24,755 bases of DNA from an uncultured Oscillospiraceae bacterium (lineage in GTDB: Bacteria > Bacillota > Clostridia > Oscillospirales > Ruminococcaceae), in the NCBI GenBank assembly GCA_910579545.1, contig CAJTVI010000036.1:1-24755 (forward strand), read 5' to 3'. The notes under the pieces were generated by a model that did not search any database, was not told the DNA's origin, and saw only the letters and a list, made by a program, of their open reading frames with translations. Positions 9,101-16,043 of this stretch are shown here, one piece after another. Numbering within the stretch: the first letter of the stretch is position 1; each line of letters opens with the position of its first letter. The position numbers were made by a program, and so were the translations under genes.

Positions 9101-9714
9101 GCAACGTGAACGTGGGGGCCATCGAGGAGTACGAGGAGGTCAGCACCCGGTACGAATTCCTCAAGGGCCAGGTCAGGGACGTGGAGGGCAGCAAGGCCGA
9201 GCTCCTGCGCCTGATCGGGGAACTCTCGGGCGAGATGCGCCGTTTGTTTACCGAGAGCTTCAAGGCCATCAACTCCAATTTTGCCCGCATCTTCCGGGAG
9301 CTGTTTGGGGGCGGCAGCGCCCATCTGGCCCTCTCGGACGAGAACGACGTGCTCGAGAGCGGCATCGAGATCCAGGTCTCGCCCCCGGGCAAGGTCATCA
9401 AAAACCTCTCGGCCCTCTCGGGCGGCGAGCAGAGTTTGGTGGCCATCAGCATCTATTTTGCCATCCTGGCGGTCAACCCCGCGCCCTTCTGCATCCTGGA
9501 CGAGATCGAGGCCGCGCTGGACGACGTCAACGTCACCCGCTATGCCCAGTACCTGCGCCGCATTACCGACCGCACCCAGTTTATCGTGATCACCCACCGG
9601 CGCGGCACCATGGAGGCCGCCGACGTCCTCTACGGCGTCACCATGCAGGAGGATGGGGTCTCCAAGCTTCTGCGGCTCGACCTCGACCAGGTGGACGCCT
9701 CGCTGGTGTCGTAA
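6154..9714 (+). CDS. smc: SMC, chromosome segregation/condensation ATPase
   Basis: The 1186-residue core of the SMC-ScpAB condensin complex, which extrudes DNA loops and separates sister origins. The N-terminal head has Walker A GPNGSGKS at 31-38 and a Q-loop region. Two long Ala/Glu/Arg-rich coiled-coil arms flank a hinge at about 520-665 (start LRGILGPVSSILTVRPGYEL, end VVNAGGSFTGGSASRSAGFF). The C-terminal head has the ABC signature LSGGEQ (1088-1093) and Walker B FCILDEIEAALDD with D1116 and E1117. The length is normal for bacteria. The coiled coils are unusually alanine-rich, consistent with the high GC. ATG 6154 has a modest ribosome site (AAGAGGG). An A-type repeat follows its stop by 15 nt. 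Confidence 0.98.
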   Translation: MVLKALEIQGFKSFPDRIKIGIDRGITAVVGPNGSGKSNISDAIRWVLGETSSKQLRGAGKMEDVIFGGTQLRGAMGYASVKLTVDNSDRRIEVDSDEVTIGRRYYRSGESEYSINGQNVRLRDIYELFLDTGLGRDGYSIIGQGRIAEIVGAKSAERREIFEEASGIAKYRYRKNEAERRLAAAEENLSRLRDILDELEARVGPLERESKKAKQFLEYSARRKELEVTLWVDNIRRAKETVRTEQRRYEAAGADYDRLSREIEAIDAESEAIRAAAQELTVQIERANADIRAMAEEQAGADSRLAVLQNDIGHNDAAIEKLESELAASRQGKAALAAEIAGHEEAVRAAAAQAAELEAAITALEERLARLQAESLASGEKRGEVTARLAGLTQSQTAAQVEAARAASAAETAKARLEAAGAERAAGAEQLAALRAEQAETNEYLAGLRADLTRLGNIQAGLEMKLASRQKQHKEAEDAVLAAARQEDAARQRLAVLQDLERNMEGYQQSVKAVMRAGQSGRLRGILGPVSSILTVRPGYELAIETALGYALQNLVVENEGAAKAGIAFLKEQKAGRATFLPLDTVQGQRLDEGRLPMGAALAVSLISCEPRYQTVAENLLGRILVVDNIDEAARAARQLGYRNRVVTVDGQVVNAGGSFTGGSASRSAGFFSRRQEIAELKEKLARLAAERQKAEENAARWKAETDKLSAELTAVQSEAVTAGGDAIRAEMEAKRLDGAVQAAEAADAQLAAELAALGEQIEAETAQAAGQQKAQQELAGQIAELEEELEALAGSDDSFLKLRSSLSDEMAARRMDKLTAEKDAELHTAAIASLQSRTGEDAARRAEAKRGMVELAALNEKNRAQMAEIQAAKEGCAQRIAQKEEEIRTATARRMEQEGAAAKQGQRLRAVTDEREKMSGEMARLTERKAAAETEYDQTIAKLWEEYQLTLTEAEGLCVEFESAAELRRQVQEVRGKIRALGNVNVGAIEEYEEVSTRYEFLKGQVRDVEGSKAELLRLIGELSGEMRRLFTESFKAINSNFARIFRELFGGGSAHLALSDENDVLESGIEIQVSPPGKVIKNLSALSGGEQSLVAISIYFAILAVNPAPFCILDEIEAALDDVNVTRYAQYLRRITDRTQFIVITHRRGTMEAADVLYGVTMQEDGVSKLLRLDLDQVDASLVS

Positions 9715-9728
9715 GGGGCGCGTAGAAG

Positions 9729-9761
9729 GGCCAATCTGGGGGCCTTGGCCCCCAGACCCCC
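9729..9761 (+). repeat. A-type palindromic repeat, copy 2 (smc-ftsY gap)
   Basis: GGCCAAT, CTGGGGGC (9736-9743), loop CTTG, GCCCCCAG (9748-9755), ACCCCC. The loop differs from copies 1 and 3 while the stem stays perfect, as expected if the pairing matters. It sits 15 nt past the smc stop and about 10 nt before the ftsY ribosome site. Confidence 0.85.
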
Positions 9762-9789
9762 GCCACAAACAAAGAAAGGACATACCATC

Positions 9790-10713
9790 ATGGCACTTTT
9801 TGGCAGCAAAAAAAAGCTGGACGAGGGCCTTGCCAAAACCCGCACCGGGTTTTGGGGCGGCATCTGGAGCCGGATGACCGGCAGCGAGATCGACGACGAC
9901 CTCTACGATGACCTGGAAGAACAGCTCATCCTGGCCGACGTCGGCGCCGAAACCGCCCTGCGGCTGGTCGAGGCCCTGCGGGAGGAGGTGCGCCGCCAGC
10001 ACCTCAAAACCGGCCAGGACGCCCTGGCCGCCCTGAAAGGGCTGATTGCCGACGAGATGCGCGCCGAGCGGGAGCTCGACCTCTCCGGCCGTCCGGCGGT
10101 CATGCTGGTCATCGGGGTCAACGGGGTGGGCAAAACCACCAGCATCGCAAAGCTGGCCCACCTGTACGCCTCGCAGGGCAAAAAGGTGCTGCTGGCCGCG
10201 GGGGATACCTTCCGCGCCGCCGCGGCCGAGCAGCTGGGCATCTGGGCCCAGCGGGCCGGCGTGCCCATGGTGCGCGGGGCCGAAGGGGCCGACCCGGCCG
10301 CCGTGGTGTTTGACGCGGTCAGCTCGGCCGCTGCGCGCGGCGTCGACCTTGTGATCTGCGACACCGCTGGCCGGCTGCACAACAAAAAGAACCTGATGGA
10401 CGAGCTTGCCAAGATCAGCCGCTCGGTCACCAAGGCCTGCCCCACCGCCAGCGTCGAGACCCTTTTGGTGCTGGACGCCATCACCGGCCAGAACGCCATC
10501 AGCCAGGCCGCCCAGTTTGTGGACGCGGCCAGCGCCAGCGGCATCATCCTCACCAAGTTAGACGGCACCGCCAAGGGCGGCTGCGTCATTGGGGTGCGGC
10601 AAAAGCTCGGCCTGCCGGTGCGGTTCGTGGGGGTGGGCGAGGGCAAGGACGACCTGCTCATCTTTGACCCCGACCAGTTTGCCGACGGCCTGTTTGGCCC
10701 GGGCGAAGGGTAA
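9790..10713 (+). CDS. ftsY: FtsY, signal recognition particle receptor
   Basis: Membrane-associated SRP GTPase that pairs with Ffh to deliver ribosomes to the Sec translocon. The 307-residue protein has a short N-terminal basic segment (MALFGSKKKLDEGL), the NG-domain helical bundle, G1 GVNGVGKTT at 109-117, the DTFRAAAAEQL motif, G3 DTAGR at 191-195 and G4 TKLD at 255-258, and ends with VGVGEGKDDLLIFDPDQFADGL. The acidic A domain of enterobacterial FtsY is lacking, as usual in Firmicutes. ATG 9790 is chosen for AAGAAAGGA at 9772-9780 and because the family start is MxxF. ffh is not adjacent. Confidence 0.97.
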   Translation: MALFGSKKKLDEGLAKTRTGFWGGIWSRMTGSEIDDDLYDDLEEQLILADVGAETALRLVEALREEVRRQHLKTGQDALAALKGLIADEMRAERELDLSGRPAVMLVIGVNGVGKTTSIAKLAHLYASQGKKVLLAAGDTFRAAAAEQLGIWAQRAGVPMVRGAEGADPAAVVFDAVSSAAARGVDLVICDTAGRLHNKKNLMDELAKISRSVTKACPTASVETLLVLDAITGQNAISQAAQFVDAASASGIILTKLDGTAKGGCVIGVRQKLGLPVRFVGVGEGKDDLLIFDPDQFADGLFGPGEG

Positions 10714-10823
10714 AAATTGCCCGGCCGCAAAGTACAAAAAACGCCTCTTGCTGGGGGCGGTGAGACAGGAAAACAAAGGCTCCGAACAAAATTCGATTTA
10801 CCGAGAAAAAGGAGGGATCTCCC

Positions 10824-11546
10824 ATGCTCATCTGCGCCGCAACCGGCAACGCCGGAAAGCTGAAAGAGCTGCGCCGCATCCTCGAGGCGCAGGGCCACAC
10901 GGTCAAAAGCCAGCGGGAGCTGGGCGTCACCCTGGAGCCGGACGAAACCGGCGAAACCTTTGCCCAAAACGCCCTCATCAAGGCCCGGGCCATCTGCGAG
11001 GCGGCTGGCGTCGCCACCATCGCGGACGATTCCGGCCTCTGTGTCGAGGCGCTAAGCGGCGCGCCGGGGGTGTACAGCGCCCGCTACTGCGGCCATCACG
11101 GGGACGACGAGGCCAACAACGACAAGCTCCTGCGCGAGCTGCGCGCCGTGCCCGAGGGCCGGCGGGCCGCCGCCTTTGAAAGCGCGGTCTGCCTTTACCT
11201 GCCCGGGGGGGAATACATCCTCTGTTCCGGCCGCTGCCCGGGGCGCATTTTGTTCGCCCGCAAGGGCCACAACGGCTTTGGCTACGACCCCCTCTTTGCG
11301 CCGGATCATGTGGGCGCGGCCACCGGCCTGTTGCCCAACGCGGCCGGCCGCAGCTACGCCGAACTGTCAGACGCCGAAAAGGACGCCATCAGCCACCGCG
11401 GCGCGGCCCTGCGCGCTTTGCAAAAAAAGCTGCCCGCCTTTTTGCAAAAGGTGCAGCCGGGCGCCGGCGTCGGCTTTGAGCGGGACGAAAAGTTCGACGG
11501 CGACAAGCTGCGCCGCGGCGCCCGCGAATCCGCCGGCGAGGGGTAA
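10824..11546 (+). CDS. rdgB: RdgB/Ham1 family XTP/dITP pyrophosphatase
   Basis: Hydrolyses deaminated purine triphosphates (ITP, dITP, XTP) to monophosphates to keep them out of DNA and RNA. Motifs: ICAATGNAGKLKELRRIL at the start, TFAQNALIKA, ADDSGLCVEALSGAPGVYSARY, FARKGHNGFGYDPLF and the terminal ISHRGAALRAL substrate-binding motif. The family usually ends soon after this motif at about 195-205 residues. Here 240 residues include a charged tail of about 30 residues (after AFLQKV, with FERDEKFDGDKLRR) of no recognised function. AAAAAGGAGGG at 10805-10815 precedes ATG 10824. An A-type repeat begins 8 nt after the stop, followed by a B-type element. Confidence 0.95.
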   Translation: MLICAATGNAGKLKELRRILEAQGHTVKSQRELGVTLEPDETGETFAQNALIKARAICEAAGVATIADDSGLCVEALSGAPGVYSARYCGHHGDDEANNDKLLRELRAVPEGRRAAAFESAVCLYLPGGEYILCSGRCPGRILFARKGHNGFGYDPLFAPDHVGAATGLLPNAAGRSYAELSDAEKDAISHRGAALRALQKKLPAFLQKVQPGAGVGFERDEKFDGDKLRRGARESAGEG

Positions 11547-11553
11547 GGATCTG

Positions 11554-11587
11554 GGCCAATCTGGGGGATTACATCCCCCAGACCCCC
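11554..11587 (+). repeat. A-type palindromic repeat, copy 3 (after rdgB)
   Basis: GGCCAAT, CTGGGGGAT (11561-11569), loop TAC, ATCCCCCAG (11573-11581), ACCCCC. This has the longest stem of the three copies (9 bp). It is separated by only 6 nt from a B-type element in the same orientation. Confidence 0.85.
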
Positions 11588-11593
11588 GACTTG

Positions 11594-11655
11594 GGCCAAT
11601 CCAGGGGGACGCGTCCCCCTGGACCCCCTTTACGCCGCACGAAATATCGTGCGGC
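11594..11655 (+). repeat. B-type two-hairpin repeat, copy 2
   Basis: GGCCAATC, a 24-nt perfect palindrome centred on ACGCGT (11600-11623), CCCCCTTTAC, then a second hairpin GCCGCACGA (11634-11642), loop AATA, TCGTGCGGC (11647-11655). This matches the inverted copy at 5302-5366 through the first palindrome and linker. The second stem has compensating changes, and both copies are followed by a related GGAATGAG/GAATGAGG motif. Confidence 0.85.
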
Positions 11656-11728
11656 GGGAGAATGAGGATGGGCAAAGCAGGTGCTCCGCCGCCCGCTGCC
11701 ACCCCGGCACAAACCCCGCCTCCGGGTC

Positions 11729-11757
11729 TCGACTTGCCCGGCAGAATATGGTAAAAT
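11729..11757 (+). promoter_or_regulatory. Possible sigma-A promoter for rfbC
   Basis: TCGACT (11729-11734), a 17-bp spacer and TAAAAT (11752-11757) lie 43 nt before the rfbC start. The -10 matches five of six consensus bases and the -35 four of six. It is in the only AT-rich patch between rdgB and rfbC, which suits a transcript start for the polysaccharide cluster. Confidence 0.4.
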
Positions 11758-11799
11758 AATTTTATCTGGGCGTCTGCCCGCAAAAGGGGAGAACAGGTC

Positions 11800-12366
11800 A
11801 TGGCCAATTTTACCTTTATCAAAACCGGGCTGCCCGGCGTTCTGCTGGTGGAGCCCGCCGTGTTTGGCGACGCGCGCGGCTATTTTATGGAAACCTATAA
11901 AAAAGAGGAGTTCGCCGCCGCCGGCATCACCCGCGAGTTTGTGCAGGACAACCAGTCCAGCTCCAGCCGCGGGGTGCTGCGGGGGGTGCATTTTCAAAAG
12001 GAGCACACCCAGGGCAAGCTGGTGCGGGTGCTGCACGGCCGGGTGTTCGACGTCGCGGTCGACTGCCGGCCCCACAGCCCCGCCTTTGGCCGCTGGGCCG
12101 GCTTTACCTTAAGCGGGGAGGACCGCCGCATGCTCTATATCCCCGAGGGGTTTGCCCACGGGTTTTTGGTGCTCAGCGATACCGCCGAGTTCTCGTATAA
12201 ATGCACCGACACCTACTGCCCCTCGGCCGAGGGCGGCATCCCCTGGGACGACCCCGACATCGGCATCCGCTGGCCGGATGCCGGCTGCGAGTACCTGCTG
12301 AGCGAAAAAGACCGCCGCCATACCCCCTTTGCCCAGCAGGACTTTGGGTACTTCAGCAAGTTTTAA
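11800..12366 (+). CDS. rfbC: dTDP-4-dehydrorhamnose 3,5-epimerase
   Basis: Third step of dTDP-L-rhamnose synthesis: epimerises C3 and C5 of dTDP-4-keto-6-deoxyglucose. The 188-residue cupin protein shows DARGYFMETY, FVQDNQSSSSRGVLRGVHFQ (catalytic H64), QGKLVRVLHGRVFDVAVDCR, FGRW, IPEGFAHGFLVLSDTAEFSYKCTDTY (with the family tyrosine) and GIPWDDPDIGIRWP. It is preceded by AAAAGGGGAG. rfbA, rfbB and rfbD are not in the window, so the rest of the pathway must lie elsewhere. Its place ahead of an ABC exporter and glycosyltransferases implies a rhamnose-containing surface polymer. Confidence 0.96.
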   Translation: MANFTFIKTGLPGVLLVEPAVFGDARGYFMETYKKEEFAAAGITREFVQDNQSSSSRGVLRGVHFQKEHTQGKLVRVLHGRVFDVAVDCRPHSPAFGRWAGFTLSGEDRRMLYIPEGFAHGFLVLSDTAEFSYKCTDTYCPSAEGGIPWDDPDIGIRWPDAGCEYLLSEKDRRHTPFAQQDFGYFSKF

Positions 12367-12440
12367 GGGCGGGCTTTTTGCGGCGGCGCGGCGGCGCGGG
12401 CGGGGCTCGGCCCTCCTGCGCGCCGCCCGGCGCCCTTTTT
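12367..12440 (+). terminator. GC-rich hairpin with T-run between rfbC and the permease
   Basis: GCGGCGCG (12391-12398) pairs with CGCGCCGC (12419-12426), and an outer GGGCG (12367-12371) can pair with CGCCC (12431-12435), directly followed by TTTTT. It lies between two co-oriented cluster genes, so it would act as a partial terminator or attenuator if it acts at all. The many CGG repeats allow other folds. Confidence 0.25.
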
Positions 12441-12461
12441 ACAGAAAGGTGGTGGCCGCTC

Positions 12462-13259
12462 TTGGCCAAGGGGATCCTCTATCTCAAGGATTTCTGGCGC
12501 TACCGGTATCTTTTGTACAACCTCATCAGCCGGGATTTTAAACTCAAGTACCGCCGCAGCATCTTAGGCGTCTTGTGGAGCGTGCTCAACCCCCTTTTGA
12601 TGATGCTGGTGATGTGGGCGGTGTTCGGCGGGCTGTTCCCGCAGGTGCGGGGGCAGGGCATCGACAACTTCCCCATGTTTTTGCTCTGCGGCCAGCTGCT
12701 CTTCAACTTCTTCCGGGAGGCCACCACCCTGGCCATGTCCAGCGTTCTGCAAAGCGCGCCGCTTCTGCGCAAGGTGTATATCCCCAAATACATCTTCCCG
12801 CTCGAAAAGGTCTGCTTTGGGTTTGTAAACTGCTGCTTTTCCTTTATCGCGCTGGTGCTGGTCATGATCTGCACCCGTTGCCCGGTGCACCTCACCCTGC
12901 CGATGGCCCTCTACCCGCTGCTCACCCTCTTTGTCTTCAGCCTGGGGGTGGGGCTGGTGCTGGCCACCCTCACGGTCTTTTTCCGGGACGTTATCCATAT
13001 GTGGGAGGTCTTTACCACCGCCCTCATGTACTTTTCGGCCATCTTTTACGACCCCATCCAGATGGAGGGCTGGGTGCAGTCCTTCATCAAGTTCAACCCC
13101 ATGTACTGGTACATCACCGGTTTCCGCCGCGCGGTGATCTACGGGGTGGGCTTCAACGGCAACATGATCGCGATGTGCGGCGGCTGCGCGGTGCTGGCGC
13201 TGGGCTTTGGCCTGTTTGTTTTTAAGAAAAACCAGGACAAGTTCGTCCTTTACCTGTAA
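12462..13259 (+). CDS. ABC-2 type permease for polysaccharide export (Wzm/TagG-like)
   Basis: Integral membrane half of a polysaccharide exporter. Opening the frame at TTG 12462 gives 265 residues, the usual size. The N-terminus has the family segment YLLYNLISRDFKLKYRRSILGVLWSVLNPLLMMLVMW. About six hydrophobic segments follow, with LLRKVYIPKYIFPLEKV after the second and the conserved end FFRDVIHMWEV, SAIFYDP and FNPMYWYITGFRRAVI. No ATG or GTG lies in this frame near the first conserved residue; the TTG sits about 10 nt after AGAAAGGTGG (12443-12452), so a TTG start is inferred. The ATPase partner begins 16 nt after its stop. Confidence 0.92.
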   Translation: MAKGILYLKDFWRYRYLLYNLISRDFKLKYRRSILGVLWSVLNPLLMMLVMWAVFGGLFPQVRGQGIDNFPMFLLCGQLLFNFFREATTLAMSSVLQSAPLLRKVYIPKYIFPLEKVCFGFVNCCFSFIALVLVMICTRCPVHLTLPMALYPLLTLFVFSLGVGLVLATLTVFFRDVIHMWEVFTTALMYFSAIFYDPIQMEGWVQSFIKFNPMYWYITGFRRAVIYGVGFNGNMIAMCGGCAVLALGFGLFVFKKNQDKFVLYL

Positions 13260-13275
13260 GCAAAGGAGGCGCCGC

Positions 13276-14037
13276 ATGGAGCCGATCATCGAGGTAAACC
13301 ATGTCTCAATGCGCTTTAACCTGGCCAAGGAAAAAAACGAGAGCCTTAAGGAATACTTTTTGGCCATGGCAAAGGGCAAACTGCATTTTGACGAGTTTTA
13401 TGCTTTGCGAGATGTCTCGCTCTGTGTCGAGCCGGGAGATTTTTACGGCCTGGTGGGGCTCAACGGCTCGGGCAAATCCACCCTGCTCAAGGTGATCAGC
13501 GGGGTGTACAAGCCAAGCTCGGGCAGCTGCCGGGTGCGCGGGGTCATTGCGCCGCTCATCGAGCTGGGGGCCGGCTTCGACCTCGACCTCACCGCCCGCG
13601 AAAACATCTACCTCAACGGTACCGTGCTGGGCTACACCCCCAAATACCTCGATTCCAAGTTTGACGAGATCGTCGAGTTCAGCGAGCTGCGGGATTTTCT
13701 GGACGTCCCGCTCAAAAACTACTCCAGCGGCATGGTGGCCCGCATCGCCTTTGCCATCGCCACCATCACCAAGCCGGACATCCTCATTGCGGACGAGATC
13801 CTGTCGGTGGGGGATTTCCTCTTCCAGCAAAAGTGCGAGCAGCGCATGCAGCAGCTCATGAGCGGCGGCACCACCGTGCTGCTGGTAAGCCATTCCATCG
13901 AGCAGATCGAGCGGATGTGCAACAAGGTGGCCTGGCTGGAAAAGGGCGCCATCCGCATGAACGGCGAAACCAGCGCCGTCTGCGCCGCCTATAAGGAGAT
14001 CACCGCCGCCCCCGAACCCCCCGCGCCCCAGCCGTAA
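13276..14037 (+). CDS. ABC transporter ATPase for polysaccharide export (Wzt/TagH-like)
   Basis: Cytoplasmic ATPase that powers export through the upstream permease. The 253-residue protein has the family N-terminus (VNHVSMRFNLAKEKNESLKEY, then FYALRDVSLCVEPGD), Walker A GLNGSGKST at 61-69, the exporter-type stretch VIAPLIELGAGFDLDLTARENIYLNG, signature YSSGM at 149-153, Walker B DILIADE at 168-174 and the H-loop VSHSIEQIERMC. It ends soon after the nucleotide domain, so it lacks the C-terminal carbohydrate-binding domain of O9a-type Wzt. This suggests export that does not depend on a chain-end cap. ATG 13276 follows AAAGGAGG. Confidence 0.95.
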   Translation: MEPIIEVNHVSMRFNLAKEKNESLKEYFLAMAKGKLHFDEFYALRDVSLCVEPGDFYGLVGLNGSGKSTLLKVISGVYKPSSGSCRVRGVIAPLIELGAGFDLDLTARENIYLNGTVLGYTPKYLDSKFDEIVEFSELRDFLDVPLKNYSSGMVARIAFAIATITKPDILIADEILSVGDFLFQQKCEQRMQQLMSGGTTVLLVSHSIEQIERMCNKVAWLEKGAIRMNGETSAVCAAYKEITAAPEPPAPQP

Positions 14038-14073
14038 AAAGCGCGCGGGATGCCCCGCAAAAGGAGAACGCCC

Positions 14074-15969
14074 ATGCCCCACAGCGCCCAGCAAAACCCG
14101 CCCCTGCCGGCCGACGTTGCCCGGCAGGACAGTATCTCCGGTATGGCACGCCGCCTGGCAAGCCCGGCCCACCTGGCCGAGCTTGTGCGCTGGGCGGCGG
14201 CTTGCGTGCGGGACGAAGGCTTTGAGCAGCTTTGGCGGGAGGTGCATTTCCGCATCGACCTTGCTTTGCACCGGGAGCAGTGGCAGTACCGGGCCGACCT
14301 GCCCACCCGCCGCCGGCTGCGCCGCCAGCGCCGCGCCCCCCTGCCCGGCGCGCCGCTTATCAGCGTGGTGGTGCCGCTTTACAACACAAAACCCCTCTAC
14401 TTTGCCCAGATGCTCAAAAGCGTACAGGGCCAAAGCTACCAAAACTGGCAGCTGGTGCTCATCGATGCCAGCGATGCCCCCGCCCCCGCCCTGCAAAAGG
14501 CGCTGGCCCGGGCGCAAAGGGACGGGCGCATCGTTTACCAAAAGGTGCAGAATCAGGGCATCGCGGCCAACACCACCGCCGGCTTTGGGCTGGCAAAAGG
14601 GGAGTACATTGCCCTTTTGGACCACGACGACCTGCTCTACCGCAACGCCCTCTACGAGATCGCCGAGCGCATCCTCGCCGCCGGGGCCGAGCTGGTTTAT
14701 ACCGACGAGACCGTCCTCACCGAAGACCTCAAGCAGCTTATCGCCTACCACTTTAAGCCGGACTATTCGCCGGACAGCCTGCGCGGCTGCAACTACATCA
14801 CCCATTTAGCGGTGTTCAGCCGGGCGCTGCTCGAGCGGGCGGGGGCCGAGGAGCGGGCCGAATTTGACGGCGCGCAGGACTTTGACCTCCTCTTGCGCCT
14901 CACCGAGCAGACGTCCCCGGATAAGATCTGCCACATCCCCAAAAGCATGTATATCTGGCGCGGCCACGCCGGCTCCACCGCCCAGGACATCGACGCCAAG
15001 CCCTACGCCACCGCGGCGGGGGTGCGGGCCATCGACGCGCACCTGGACCGCATCGGCCTTGCCGGCAGGGCCGAGAGCATCCCCGGCTGCCCGGGGGCCT
15101 ACCGGGTGCGGTACCGGCTGGCCCCGCCGCCCCAAAGCGGGCCGCTCGTCAGCGTCATCATCCCCAATAAGGACCATCGGGACGACCTCTCCCGCTGTCT
15201 CGAAAGCCTCTATGCCCATGCCGGCGTTACCCCCTTTGAGGTGCTGGTCATCGAGAACAACTCCGCCGACCCCGCCACCTTTGACTATTACCGCGCCGCC
15301 GAAGCCCGGTATCCAAACCTGCGGGTGCTGCGGTACGAGGGGGCCTTTAACTTCAGCGCGGCCAACAACCTCGGCCGCCGGGCGGCCCGGGGCGCGCAGC
15401 TTTTACTGCTCAACAACGACATCGAGCTCCTCACCGACGGCTTTTTGGACGAGATGCTCATGTTCAGCCAGCGGCCGGACGTGGGCTGCGTGGGGGCCAA
15501 GCTTTTTTACCCGGACGACCGCATCCAGCACGCGGGGGTCTTTTTGGGCATCAACGGCACGGCCGGCCACAGCCACAAGAGCCACCCGCGCGAAAGCGCC
15601 GGCGACCTCTGCCGGCTGGCCACCGCCCAGGACATGACCGCCGTTACCGGGGCCTGTTTGATGGTCAAAACCGAATTGTTCGACTGGGCCGGCGGGCTGG
15701 ATGAAGAGCAGTTTGCGGTGGCCTACAACGACATCGACCTCTGCTTAAAGCTTTGGCAGCGGGGGCTCTGGAACGTCTTTACCCCCTTTGCCCAGGCCTA
15801 CCACTACGAGAGCAAGAGCCGCGGCCTGGACGAGACCGGCCCCAACGCGGTGCGCTACGCCCGCGAAAAGCAGAACTTCATCCAAAAATACGGGGCGCTC
15901 ATCGCCAAAGGCGACCCCTTCTATAACCCCCATTTTAACCTCCTGTTCGAAAACTACGGCCTGAAATAA
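14074..15969 (+). CDS. Two-domain family 2 glycosyltransferase (copy 1)
   Basis: A 631-residue cytoplasmic glycosyltransferase with two GT-A domains in tandem after an N-terminal helical region of about 85 residues. Domain 1 (about 90-300) has ISVVVPLYNTKPLYFAQMLKS, the nucleotide-sugar/metal motif DHDD at 183-186 and DGAQD at 265-269 as a candidate acceptor-side region. Domain 2 (about 365-625) has LVSVIIPNKDHRDDLSRCLES, NND at 447-449, IQHAGVFLG, TGACLMVK and AYNDIDLCLKLWQRG, ending with YHYESKSRG. ATG 14074 is chosen for AAAGGAG at 14060-14066; the ATG at 14050 lacks a site. The sugar and linkage cannot be told from sequence. The context suggests assembly of a rhamnose-containing polymer, perhaps with one domain per linkage. 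Confidence 0.92.
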   Translation: MPHSAQQNPPLPADVARQDSISGMARRLASPAHLAELVRWAAACVRDEGFEQLWREVHFRIDLALHREQWQYRADLPTRRRLRRQRRAPLPGAPLISVVVPLYNTKPLYFAQMLKSVQGQSYQNWQLVLIDASDAPAPALQKALARAQRDGRIVYQKVQNQGIAANTTAGFGLAKGEYIALLDHDDLLYRNALYEIAERILAAGAELVYTDETVLTEDLKQLIAYHFKPDYSPDSLRGCNYITHLAVFSRALLERAGAEERAEFDGAQDFDLLLRLTEQTSPDKICHIPKSMYIWRGHAGSTAQDIDAKPYATAAGVRAIDAHLDRIGLAGRAESIPGCPGAYRVRYRLAPPPQSGPLVSVIIPNKDHRDDLSRCLESLYAHAGVTPFEVLVIENNSADPATFDYYRAAEARYPNLRVLRYEGAFNFSAANNLGRRAARGAQLLLLNNDIELLTDGFLDEMLMFSQRPDVGCVGAKLFYPDDRIQHAGVFLGINGTAGHSHKSHPRESAGDLCRLATAQDMTAVTGACLMVKTELFDWAGGLDEEQFAVAYNDIDLCLKLWQRGLWNVFTPFAQAYHYESKSRGLDETGPNAVRYAREKQNFIQKYGALIAKGDPFYNPHFNLLFENYGLK

Positions 15970-16043
15970 GCGGCCCGGCAAGGCTTTGGCCCGCCGGCCC
16001 AAGCCCGCCCCCCGCGGCAGGCCGCCCGGAAAGGGGCCCATCC

